A stretch of DNA of 64,000 nucleotides, taken from assembly GCF_035083965.1 (NCBI RefSeq), contig NC_089727.1, positions 7,817,501 through 7,881,500 of the forward strand, in the 5' to 3' direction. A program made the position numbers and the translations under genes. This document shows, in pieces, positions 1 to 12,400 of this stretch (positions are counted from its first letter, which is position 1; every line of letters starts with the position of its first letter). The notes under the pieces are model-generated. The model was not told the DNA's origin and did not search any database. It saw nothing but the letters and a program-made list of their open reading frames with translations. Source of the stretch: Branchiostoma lanceolatum (lineage: Eukaryota > Chordata > Leptocardii > Amphioxiformes > Branchiostomatidae).

Positions 1-777
1 CTAACTAGCCCGGTACGGAGACTACACATTCAGGCGCCTTTTGATCGAAAGTATAAAATGTAATGTTAACGGTAGAGATTATGTAACGTTACTCATGATT
101 TATATCAACTTACATTGCAATGCCCATGACCGAGCGGTAAACGTTTTGTTAAGAAACTTTAAAACAATTCCAATACCTCATCTTATGTTATGCATTAAAC
201 TCACTGTGACTCCATACAGAAAATTCATTTATTTTTGCGAGGACACCGAGGAGTTTATTTCACGGAAGGAGAAGAAATTAGCCTAAGTGTCAGGCTAGAA
301 GAAATAAGGTTTTCGCTGTGTTTTACGTTCGCGGTGAACCAAATTATGAATGGAAGCACACATTCGTCATGATTTAATCTGAAAACGCGGCAATAAAACC
401 ACCGCGAATATTTCAAAATTCACAGAATCTCTAGCATCAGCAAATACGTTACAGGTACCACATTCTATGAGATAGGGGGTGCAAAGGGGTACCAGAAAAC
501 TCTGATCACGGACTTAGGGTCATGGCGAAAGAAAAAAACATTCCCAGAATGTTTGGTGTCTGGCGGCATGGAGTCATTTCAATTACACAACTTCTAACAG
601 AATATTATGAAGTCTTAACAAAGTGAGAAATTCCAGAATTTGATTACGAAGAAGATGTTACATTGCCACGGGTTTTGAGATGACTCCACTACCAGAATTT
701 CGAACTTGAAGAAAAAAGCGCGCGAAATATCATTTCCCGTCGTGCACCGGGTGCAGTGGGTGACAGTAAAATTCAAG

Positions 778-2783
778 ATGGAGACGGAGCTAGTAGACGT
801 CACCGGCACTTCCTCACGTAAACCCACGGTTATACGGCGGGGGGCGGCAGGTAAGGCCTTAAACGCACCTTCTACTATTAGAACACCGTAGAGGCTACCT
901 TCTGTCGCATTTTGGGCGTTTGTCTCCGCCAATTCGTTGTTTTTAAGCTGTATATATACTCGCTTCCGGGTTAGACCGTTGTCTTGGTCGAAATGATTTA
1001 GGATGTGGGGAGGGGGGCGTATTGACGTAAATAAACAACAACAACACTGACAACATTTCTAGCGGATTGTTTATATCGTGATAAAGCCAGTGACAATATA
1101 CACTGCTAGCTTAATTGATGCTGTGTAGAATTTGATAGCCATGGTGGACGGTAACTGTCTATTTTTGAACATCCTGTCAACTATGCAAGACCTTTTGTTT
1201 GCATTCGACGTAACACTCAAGTTTCAAAACAAATATGTATATAATCGTGATCTAGATAGAGCGAAGGTTGAACCTAAGTTTCCTGTCTGAATGGTATGGA
1301 GTTTTGGTATGGAACAGGATACGGGTTCATGATCAAAGATATTCGATCGATTTTCACAACAATGAATAAGTCATGTGATGGGTGGGAATCTATAAAAAGT
1401 CACCGGGTTCCGCCCACTAGTTAATAATGGCCTGTGGGAGCACGTTTTATACAATATCTGGGGCTGTGTGAATCTACAAGCAGATGTAAGGATCTGGCTC
1501 ATAAATAACAGTTTTCTTACAGTGATGATAAGTTCACGGACCGTGAAAACTGTGAACATTAAGTTACAGTGAAAAAAACAAGAATTACAGTTCTGTCCTA
1601 ATCTTACGTTGATTTTATCTGTATGTTTGTTTACAGGGCCAGGCCGTCCTGCCCCTACTGCCCCTGCCAGACCAGCCCCTGCACCACCACGGCCTGCTGC
1701 CAGGTGGCGTATCAAATTTCCTCATGTCTAAATGTGTAATATTTACACATGTTGACATTACATAAAGACAAGATTTTTTGATATCTATATAAACAGGCTT
1801 GTTGGATTTCGTGTCGTCATTTGATGAACAGACTACCAGTTCCCATAACAACAGCTCAAAACTTCAGTTTTTCCATTCAATTATGTAAAAAAACCAAGGG
1901 GTAACACTTGAATACCTGTTAGGAATTGCATATAATCTGTGATTTGAAGCTCTTGCTTTTATGTAAAGTCTGAAACTAAAAGGTTTTGTTTCCAAATACC
2001 GTATAGGACTTCGGTACCACAAAAAACAGAGTCTATAAAACAGGGTGAGTGCAAAACCATCATTTTGATAGATTTGTGACATTTTGTCTAAGCTACAACA
2101 AAACAATATGTTATTATCATTACAGATATTCCTGGGATTCTCTGTTTTATTTTTTAGTTCATTTTTCAAGCTCTGCTAATTTTTTTTCACTTTCATGTTT
2201 CAAATGATTCTTCCACATCTGGATCCAAGTTTTGTACTGCTATGATGGCTATTAACATAGACTTTGTATCAAAGAGTCATTTCTGGTAACATATCACAAG
2301 AAAGCTCTTAGCAGGTTTTCTCTGTGATTCACATATTAGGCCATATGACTATAAAGAAACTGTTCATGACACAAATTAAGCTTCTTACATATCTTTATTC
2401 ATCTTTACAATCAGATACAGCAGCAAAGCCAACAGTATTGTCCAGAAAACCAAGTATCCCTCCATCCAGTAAACCTAAACCTGCAGCAGGGAAACGGTAG
2501 GTATTGTACTACATTACTGTAAGTTTGCAGCCCCTTAATTTTTGGGCATGGTTAAAATCACTAGAGTTTACAGTATCTTTCAAAGTTTGTGGTTGAAACA
2601 AATTAAAGTAGCATCACAATAGTTTGAAGTGTTGAAGTCAGTGCAAAAATTCCAAACTCAAAAACACTGCAAATATTTCAAGATTTACCGTAGCTTTATT
2701 ATCTTACAATTTTGGTCAATTGCTTCATAGTCATATTTTAGAGCAGCAGGTGTAAAAAGTGAAGTATTGTTTTTGGCTTGTCT

Positions 2784-2840
<57 letters not shown>

Positions 2841-3076
2841 TATGTTTAGTGTGTGTGAGAGTATATGTGTATGTGTATGTGTGTGTGTTTATGTGATTTC
2901 CAATATAATACAGAGAGTAGCATTGCTATACTTTGTAGATCAGTGCTGCTATTTTTGTTTGACCGGAACAGTTGCAAAGCAATATGGGTAGAGGGTTGAA
3001 TCCTGCCATCTCTGATTGCCTTCTGTTAAATCACTATTGTCTTTTTTTTTCATGAAACTAGAAATCACTATAATGT

Positions 3077-3121
<45 letters not shown>

Positions 3122-6100
3122 TGTGTGTATGTTATGTGTGTGTGCATGTATGAGCATGTGTGTTTCTGTGATTTCCAATATAATACAGAAAGTACATGTA
3201 GCATTGCTATGTATTGTCGATAAGTGCTGCTAATTTGGTCTCTGGGATTAGGAAGGGTTGCACAGCAGTACTTTCTGCCATCTCTGATTGCCTTGTCAAT
3301 CTCTATTATTTGTGTTTTCAGGAAACTAGAAATCACGATAGTGTCGGCACAGCCCATGACGTCTAGCCAAATGACCGCCTTTAACACGGGTGGATCAGTG
3401 GCATCTTCGTCCTCTACTGGTACGATTCAACCCACACAGGAACAAGTCAACACTACCACCAAGAAGAAGTCCGCACCCCCGCCCAAACCCCCACCCCCAA
3501 CACGCCCTCCCCCACCTTCTCTTAAATCATCCACTGGAGGGAAACCAGGTGAGAAAACAATAGCCATTGTTAACTCAAAAGTGTCATATTTGCTATCTAT
3601 GCATAGGACAGAATGTTCAATCATGTATATAAGGGAAATACGTAAACTTAAAAGTGATGCTTTTCCTATGGCTATGATCTACTGGTATTCTTCTAATAAA
3701 TGATAAAGGATTGTGGTATTCACTCATAAATATACTTAATATTTGAATGTAAAAGTATGAATATATAACACTAAATAATTATACTTTTTGCAATGATACT
3801 TTTTGCATATTGCAATTTATTGAAATGTGTTTCGGGACAGATATCTATTAATCCTTTAGCACACATGGATACAACTGTGGTTGCACATGTCAAACATCTG
3901 TATTCTTTTGTTATAATAGCAACTGTGTGATTGTGTGTACATGTATGTAGTGTTGCAACAATTACACTTTTTATTACCAGCTTTCCTCTCTTGTCAGCTT
4001 GCCAGCAAATTTGTTGTGATATTTGTATCAAGTCGCTGTTGTTGTTGTTCTTTATTTGTCATTGTTGGCCGTCCTCTTTGGGAAATGTAGATGAAGGTTA
4101 GTACAGTGAGGAGCATTTCACCAAAAGCATGGAGTCTATTTAGAACTGCATCCATCCAGACTTTGTGTTTCCTCTGAATTTGAGATGGTAGACTGTGAGG
4201 CCACACCAATTTATTTCGTTGGTTCCCAGATTTTTGCAGGAAAATAATGGAGCAGGCGAGAAAAAGAAAAATAGCAAAAAATAAAAGACCCAAATGCTAC
4301 CACAGGAGCCAAACTTTAACATACCAGACTGGTTAATGTTTTAAACAAAACAATTGATTTTAAACTTATATTTTGTTGAATTGATAGATGGAAAGAACCT
4401 AAAGTTTAACATCTGCTAACACTAGTTCCACCAAGGTACATAACTCCGCCACCCTCCAAGATACGCCCAAACAGATCTCCAGCCCAACGTTCCCTATATT
4501 ACACTCCTGTATATCTAAATTGTGCATACCTGGCAGGTGCTGCACTAGAGATCTCTCAAACCCACTGTTTTTCAAAGTGGCGGATTTATGTTACCGGGGG
4601 GATTGATAATTTGTTGGAGGTTAAATGATGGTAGCAAAATATGAGCAATTTGGGGTTCATTCATATGCTACATGGTACATCAAATCAGAAAAACTGAAGC
4701 GCGGAATCTCAGAACCAAGAAATTGAATTGATATGGCCATAGTCTGAAACCTGTACGTGGTCAGAGAGGAATGTCAATATTTGTTTGCCTGCTCTCTCGG
4801 TCTATGGCATTCAACTTGTCTGTGCAGTGTTTGTTCCGTAGTTTGTTGTTGTTTACTGTTGACTGTGAGTCAACAGCATGATGTTGTTTGCTTGACTGAC
4901 ACTGTGGTACATCCCATGTACTCAAATGTCTTATATCCTTAAGTTGTATAGTGAAGCATCCCTGTTTTGTGCATCTAGTGTTTGCTCCCGAAATACAGAT
5001 TTAAAAAAAAATTCATTTAAAGAATGTTAAGCATGCACATACACATAGATATGAAATTAAGATTGCTTGTTTTTGCAATGTGAAATGGTATATGTTGGTG
5101 ATGTCAGTTTTCGGTGTTATAGATGATTTAATTTGTTCTTGGTTGTTATTTTTCTTAATCAATGCACACAATCCCCCCTCTAGGCCCTACAATTTTGAGA
5201 CCGAAGCCTGTGACCAAAGGCTCCAAACCTGCACGGCCCCCTCCTGCTAGTAAGAAGGTCCCCAAGGAGGTATGTTTATATCTATCAGATGGCCAGACCA
5301 CTTTGACCAATCAGGAGCCCCCATTTGAACTCGATTATGAGGTTGTAATATCAATGGCTAGCCGACAAGTGGTCTATCATTCTGCCAACGTACTGTTCCA
5401 AACAGCAAAACATGCATGACAATATTTCACAACATATTTTAACAACGATTACATTACATGCAGCATTGCAATTTTAATCCTCTACCATTTCAAAAATCTA
5501 TCATGATATTTCAAACATATTACAGTATAGATTGTTGAAAAGGACAATGGAAAGTTAAGGAAAAATACATCTACAACTAGTACAAATAATAACAATGAAT
5601 TACAATTTTTCAGTTCATTTACAATCATTTCTAGATTACATTGTGTTACTATAGCATTGCAATATCATTATTTAAAAAATGCTGCGATGATTTCCAGAAT
5701 CCACCCAGCTACAATGAAGTTCTGAAGGAGATTCACCAAGAGTCTCCCCAGACTGCACTACTCATGGCTGAACTTGGTCCAAACTTCACCATGACGCCGG
5801 CGCCCCAACCACAACCCCCCCGCCCTGCCACCTGGTCAACCTTCCCCCCAGAGGAACCCACTCAAACCGGCTGGGCGAGCTTCGACGAAACCGTCCCCAA
5901 AAGATCCGATCCCCCCTCTGTACCGCCTCCACCTCTTCCATCAACCAGGCCCAGAAAGGCGTACAAACATCCGGGAAAGACGTCAGCAGACTCCTCGCGG
6001 AGCGGATCCCCCGCCAATGAGATCGAGAATGTTGAGAACACAAAACCGCCCATACCGACGCAACGGCCGCTGTCTCTGGATAGCACATCATCGGAGTCGA

Positions 6101-6439
6101 GTACGGGGAAGGTCCCGCCGCCAGTTCCATCTACCAGACCGCAGAAGAGAGCCAGCATCAGTAGTGTTAGTAGCGCAGGGTCGGAGGTGTTAAGTTACGG
6201 GCTACCTGATGTCATACCAAAGGGTGGTAATGACGAGGAGACATCGGGAAGTGGAACAGAACAGAAAAAGGCTGTTCCTGGCACAAAGAAAAAGGCACCT
6301 CCAAGGGTTAGTGTCCTGATATACATAATATATCAACACTTTATTGTATTTTGTACTCTCCTCTTGGCTTTGAAACTATACGACATGCTGTATTCACATA
6401 TACTGAGAAGTGTATGTGTGCATGTGAATGTATCTGTGC

Positions 6440-6473
<34 letters not shown>

Positions 6474-9400
6474 ATGTGTGAGTGTGCATGTGAATGTGCA
6501 TGTGTATGTGTGTGTGTGTGTGTGTGTAATTTTTTGTGTATGCATGCCAATTAATGTGTGTGTGTGAATGTGTGTGTGTGTGCATGTGTGTGTGTATTTT
6601 TTGTGTGTGCATGGCAATTAATGTGTGTGTGTGTATGTGAATATGTAATTTTTGTGTGCATGCCGATTAATGTGTGTGTGTGTGTGTGTGTGTATGTGTG
6701 TAATTATTTTGTGTGCATGCCAATCAATTCCTGTCAATGACTGTGTTCTGAGAATGACATACACTTTTAACACCAATCTTGTATGTACATGTACATGTAC
6801 ATTTATAACTATAACAGCATGTGACATGTTTAGCTATGCATTCAGACATAACAACTGAAGTGATAATGTACATATTGCTTGTACTGTGTGATCTTTACCA
6901 TTACACACCTCCATCTTCACTAACAGCCCACCTCTGGGCCTACCCTGAAGAGAATGGGCTCTAATGCATCCCAAACTTCCAAGCCACGCATGGTGCACTC
7001 TTCTTCTGTGGTGAGTTCTTCAGCTATGGGTGCTTAAGTCTTTACTGCTACTTATGATGTGATGTCTGGTTTTTCAGGTTCGTTCAGTTTGGCCATGTTG
7101 ATTTGATTATATCAATGACATCCTCTGGGGATGCGAGTGTGGGAATAAAAAAAAGTTCAGCATAAAAAAAGTTGCTTTCATTATGAAATCTACATGGTCA
7201 GGAAGGTTTAACAAATTTTAAATAAACACACAGAGTATAATACTAACGTTATATGGTATACCGGATAAAAGATTCTTAATTTTTATTCTTTAACATCTTC
7301 TTCTTTTAATTTGGAATTGACTTTGGCATTCTATGATATTAGTATCCGTTTTCTGACATATTTGTTTGCAGTTTACAGCATATTTTTTCTCATTTTGCAG
7401 CCGCTTTATATGATTTACAGTATGGCTTAAAAACTTTGGGGGGGGGGGGGAATGAACCAAAATTGATGCACGCGCGTCTTCCATATAAAAAATTAACATG
7501 GCCTTAGTTCAGATGTATGCTTTTAAGTTTTAGTAGTTGTAAATACATGTATTTGTTCAATGAATAAAAGACATGCCTCGAGAGGATAAATGTAGGTACA
7601 GGTTGTGAATCGTATGACTTAACAAGCATATAACATAGATGTATACAGAAAGGTATAACCATTGACTTATGTCTTGTACTTAGTATTTATAACTAGTTAG
7701 AACTTAGATGAACATACAGAAGATACACATTTATTAGATGCTGTGTCTTATTTCAAGTTTAAACTTGCATATAACTTCTGTATGCATTGTATATTCTACA
7801 CATGTACAGTATATGTTTATGATCTCCAGGACTGGTTATCTATCTTTTACCTGTCTTCATTCAAGACATGACATAAAGAGAATGGTGCTATATTGGGTAT
7901 CTTTGATTGCAGGAGAGTTCCAGTAGTGTTTCATCTGGTAAACCGGACAGCGTGGGTGGGTCGGAGTGGAAGGCACCTCCACTTCCCAAGCGGCCTGGAC
8001 CTGGACACCCCCTCTTCCACTATCTGGTAAGTGTTCTTCTGTAGGACAATGAAGGTTAGACATCCAGGTAATAAGATGCGCCAAAAATAGTTACTCAAGC
8101 AACTGGATAAAATTTTCAATATTTTATCCAGTTGCTTGCCCTTCCAAACCTTTGTCTTATGTAGGAAGCACAGTGGGCTGAAAGTGAACTTAGTATGGCC
8201 AGAGGGGGACATAATCCCGGATTAAGTCTACCCCTTTTTCCCTATCTGAGCACTTTTAGCGTGAAATTTGGTGGACCATGGTCTAGAGTGAGTCCTTCAC
8301 ACCAATTCGGATAGTGAGTCAACCTTCAGTCATCAGTGAGTCCAGGTCATTAATCACCATAGCTGGAAGCAGACCCAGCACACAGATATAGGAAACTGCC
8401 TACCTCAGGGGTTCATCATGGGTATAAATCAATTAGACATGCTTGATAGCTGACTTCTCCCCCAAGGCCCAAGTCTAGAGTGTGTCAACCTTCAGTCACC
8501 AGTGAGTCCACTGGTCACTTATCACCATAGCTGGAAGCAGACCCAGCACACACTACACAGATAAAAACTTCTCCCCCAAGGCCCAAGTCTAGAGTGTGTC
8601 AACCTTCAGTCATCAGTGAGTCCAGGTCACTAATCACCATATGGGTATAAATCAATTAGACATGCATGGCCCAAGTCTGAAGACAAAACTACAGATTGGA
8701 GGCTGGTTCCTTCCAATTCCATTTTATGTTCAATTTGTTGTTCTCAAGTCTGCAGAATGAACTACACGTTGGAACAAAGGCTTTACTAGTTTCAACCTCC
8801 TTGCTAGTATATAGTACCTCACCCTTTGTAGAGCCATAATTATTGTTACTGCACTGATTCAACTGTGAATTGCTGGTACACATGAAAGTGATATAGATTT
8901 GAACACCATAAACATTTTTTTATTGATCAGCATACTGACATAGGGGGACATAGATGTTGCACTTGACCTGATGAGGACAGCAGATAGACCATGGTGATTA
9001 ATAGACAGCCTGATTATCGATTAAGAAAGCAGCCCTCCCAGAGGTCATCCCACTGACAGGGAGAGATTGTGTAACTTGGAAACTAAAACTTAGTTAGTTA
9101 GGTACAGTACATGTACGACAATGTAATAAGTGGTAAGAAATTCACCGCTGTAAAAAACAACAACTGGTGTTTGTGAGTTTTGGAAGAATACAATGCACTG
9201 AACCATCCATCATGGTGTAAACAGCCTATGTGGCTGGAGCTGGTGATCTCAATTACATGGTAAATCTGGCATAACTAATGCAGACACAACTCCAGCTACC
9301 CACAAGGGCACTCCATGGCCAGGCTCTGGGCTTTTGAGCTGGGTGACAGCTCTGATGGGTCTCAAGTGAGTCCAAGGGTGGAGCAGTTCAGTCATGGTCA

Positions 9401-12400
9401 TTAAGCTCTCCTCCCAGAGTGAGTCCATCTTAAGTTCACAGGACTCACTTTAGGAATACGGAGGGCCATGATCCACAATCAGTCTAAGGTTCGCTAGGGT
9501 GAGTAACTATTTTTGGCATGTTCTTCTGTAGAATTGTGGTATGACTGTCATTAAAGTTCATCATGTATATGTTAATAAGACCAATAAATAAATGAAGAGT
9601 AATTAACAATCAAGGTAATGATTGGAATCTCTCAGTTATTGTGCAGATAGGAGTCACAGTATTCCAAGATTCGAAAATGGTTTGGAACATTAGTGCAGAT
9701 GCTTTAGATAGTAGTTGCATGTTGTGGATTGTCTTGTTTCTTACAGATGTCTTGGGGAGAGGATGACACTCCTGGTCCAGGAGAAGACAATGTATGCTAA
9801 TCAATCTGTTCTTACAGAAGCTGTGGTGTATGGTGTTGGTGTTTTCACAATCGTTTGTGATAAGGGGTGTGGGTGGATGTTATATTTTTCTATAAGTTAG
9901 ACACCAGAAAAGTATGCAATTGCTTTTGGTGATATGGTGTCAAAGCTAATCTCCAAGCAGATGTTAAAGATTGTAAAACATCAGCTTAGAGATTATTTTC
10001 AAGCAATATCTCAGATGAAACAGTCACTGTACAATTACCAGAATGGTGTTTTCACTACACCTTGTTGTTATAAAGCAGTCCATTGTTTTTATTTTCACAT
10101 TTCCAGACTGTTTTTTTGCAAACAGATAGCACTTCTAACTGTAAAACTATTTTTAACTCTTTTACATTGCTGTTACTAACACCCCTTGAAAGTAATGGTT
10201 ACATCCTGTAGGCAGTTTGGTGAGCTTTAACCTTCTCCCCACTAAGTAGCCTGTTGGTACCAAATTTGTATGGATTACATGGTTAGGCAGCAGGGAGAAG
10301 GTTAAGTAGCATGGGTTGGAGAGTTACAAGTGTAGTGAATGTAAGCAAGGAGGTTGACTTTAAACCTTATTTTTTCCTCAGGCATGTGACGCACATGGGA
10401 TTGCTCAGTTTGACTATGAAGCCGCTCAAGATGACGAACTTTCCTTCAAAGTAAGTATAGTTTTCATGTTACTGTAAATCCACTTATTTGCATGGGGACT
10501 TTATTTCACGGTAGGAGGAAGAAGGAGGTTTTCTCTGTTTTTTAAGTTTGAGTTTGAAACGATTCCTATAATAGAGATGAATGTAGATTCTGTATAGTGT
10601 ATAGATTCTGTAATGATAAATTAAATATGGTATCATGATTTTGCCATGGAAAGCTAGGACACAGTGAAAACTAGTAAAATACAACCACTGCAAATATTTC
10701 AAAATTTACAGTATGCTACAGACTTTTTGTCAAATAAAATTTGAAAACTTAACGTATTAAAGGATGCTTGTTTTGCTTAATCTTTAGCAAATGGAAGTAG
10801 CCGTTTGGCCCGCAATTCCCTATTGGTTACAGAGTTAGGCAGCAGGGAGAAGGTTAGGCCAATTGTTCTGCAGTTTGATATTATGTTGTTTTTGATCCGG
10901 TTGTTATTCTGTATTCTATAGGCGGGAGATGCTATCCTCCTGATTGAGAGAGTGAATGCTGATTGGCTGTTAGGAAGGGTGGGGAGCACCAAGGGCCTTT
11001 GTCCTCAGAGCTTTGTCAAGGTCATCATCCCACTACCAGGGGATGCCCAGGTACTATTTCACTGGTTCAATGATTTTTGTAACCAATGTCAAATTGGTTG
11101 AACTACATTGTACTGGTAGTTAGCTAATGATTGGTGAAAAAGGCAGATCTTCAATTTGCAGTCAAAGACTAAGATTGAAGATAAGATGGTAGAAATCTGA
11201 AATTTGAGGCCAACGCCCCTATCATCCTCTCATACCAGTCCCGCCGCTTGTACGTTGTATAGCAAGCCAAGGACCCTCGTATACGGGCCTGCAATCTGCC
11301 ATTCTTGCTGCATTAGCGCTGGCCAGCCATGCAGAGGCTAGCCAGGAGCAACAATGCTATGGTCCGATGGATGTGTCCCAGGAAACTCTCAGAAACCCTA
11401 TCAGCAAAACAACTTAGAGCCAGATTAGGTGTACACAGTATTCAGGATATGATAAGATCCAGTTGTCTGCGTTGGTATGGACACCTTCAAAGAATGGACA
11501 GGGAGAGGTGGCCCAAGAAAATCCTTGACTTGACCGTGGAGGGCCGAAACCCTCGGGGACGACCACAAAAGAGGTGGATTGACAACATCAAGGAGGACTT
11601 CCACCACCTCAACCTACACAACGTGAGTCCGCAGGACAGAGGCACCTGGCGAGCGGCCATCAAGCTTCCCCATCCATCTGCAAGCACGTCAAACCCCCAG
11701 ATAAAAAGAAGACGTTAAACCGGATAGTGAGTGAGTGAGTGAGTTAGTCATCATGATCACCGGCCAATCATGTCACCACATAGTGTCAAGTGGCAACGTG
11801 ATTGGCTGGTAACTGGAGGGGGAATATCTGATTGGCTGATGCCTAATAGTAATACTGTGAGATACTTCATGTACGAGAAGCATGGATTGCAGGCTGTTGC
11901 ACCAGGGCCGTTGCTGACATACAACATGTACGTTGTGGGCCTTTTATATGTGTGAGTATGACCCCTACAGGCTCATTGCAGTCCTGGGAATCATCATGTA
12001 TACAAATGACGGCATATTGATGGTCTTGAAATGATTTCCCTCATGGCTCTTGTAGATTATAAGAACCATCCATTGATAGAACATTGTTGGACCCTAAATC
12101 TTACATTTTCTCCACAGGACGGCACGCCAGCTGCTCCTGGCAGTGGACCCAGGGCTGTCGCTCTCTACGATTTTGAACCAGGTCAGTGTCTTTTCCTCTG
12201 AGTGCTCCTTCATTTTTAGCATTGTGTTATTACAGTTTTCTTGTTATCTGTAAGAAATTATGAAATTGAGGCACTATTAATAAGTATTAAGACCAAGGAT
12301 GTTAAGCTCCTAGTTGGGACATTGCTATGGTTTAGCCCATTTCTTGTATTCAAGTAGTGGTAGTGCTACTGAATATAAATTTTTCTTTCATTAAGAAATA

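Larger units (their letters stand above)
8080..9517. mobile_element. TIR-bounded repeat element of about 1.4 kb
   Basis: A perfect 17-bp inverted pair bounds the segment: GCCAAAAATAGTTACTC at 8080-8096 and its complement at 9501-9517. The direct repeat TGTTCTTCTGTAG occurs outside both ends (8032-8044 and 9519-9531). The left end carries a long hairpin (8096-8138). Inside are tandem copies of a sequence of about 118 bp. No coding frame is recognisable. Confidence 0.5.

Noticed and set aside
41-286. Open frame at the left edge
   Set aside because: No motif, no splice context and AT-rich composition like the surrounding non-coding DNA.
706-777. Longer N-terminal start for the SH3D19-like protein (MKKKAREIS...)
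   Set aside because: The internal ATG at 778 begins the plausible METELVDV start; the upstream residues are low-quality, and a second ATG can be explained as 5'UTR. The longer form is not excluded.
6333-6827. His/Thr- and Cys/Val-rich open frames over TG repeats
   Set aside because: They are products of microsatellite DNA read in open phases; the same holds near 51700-51970.
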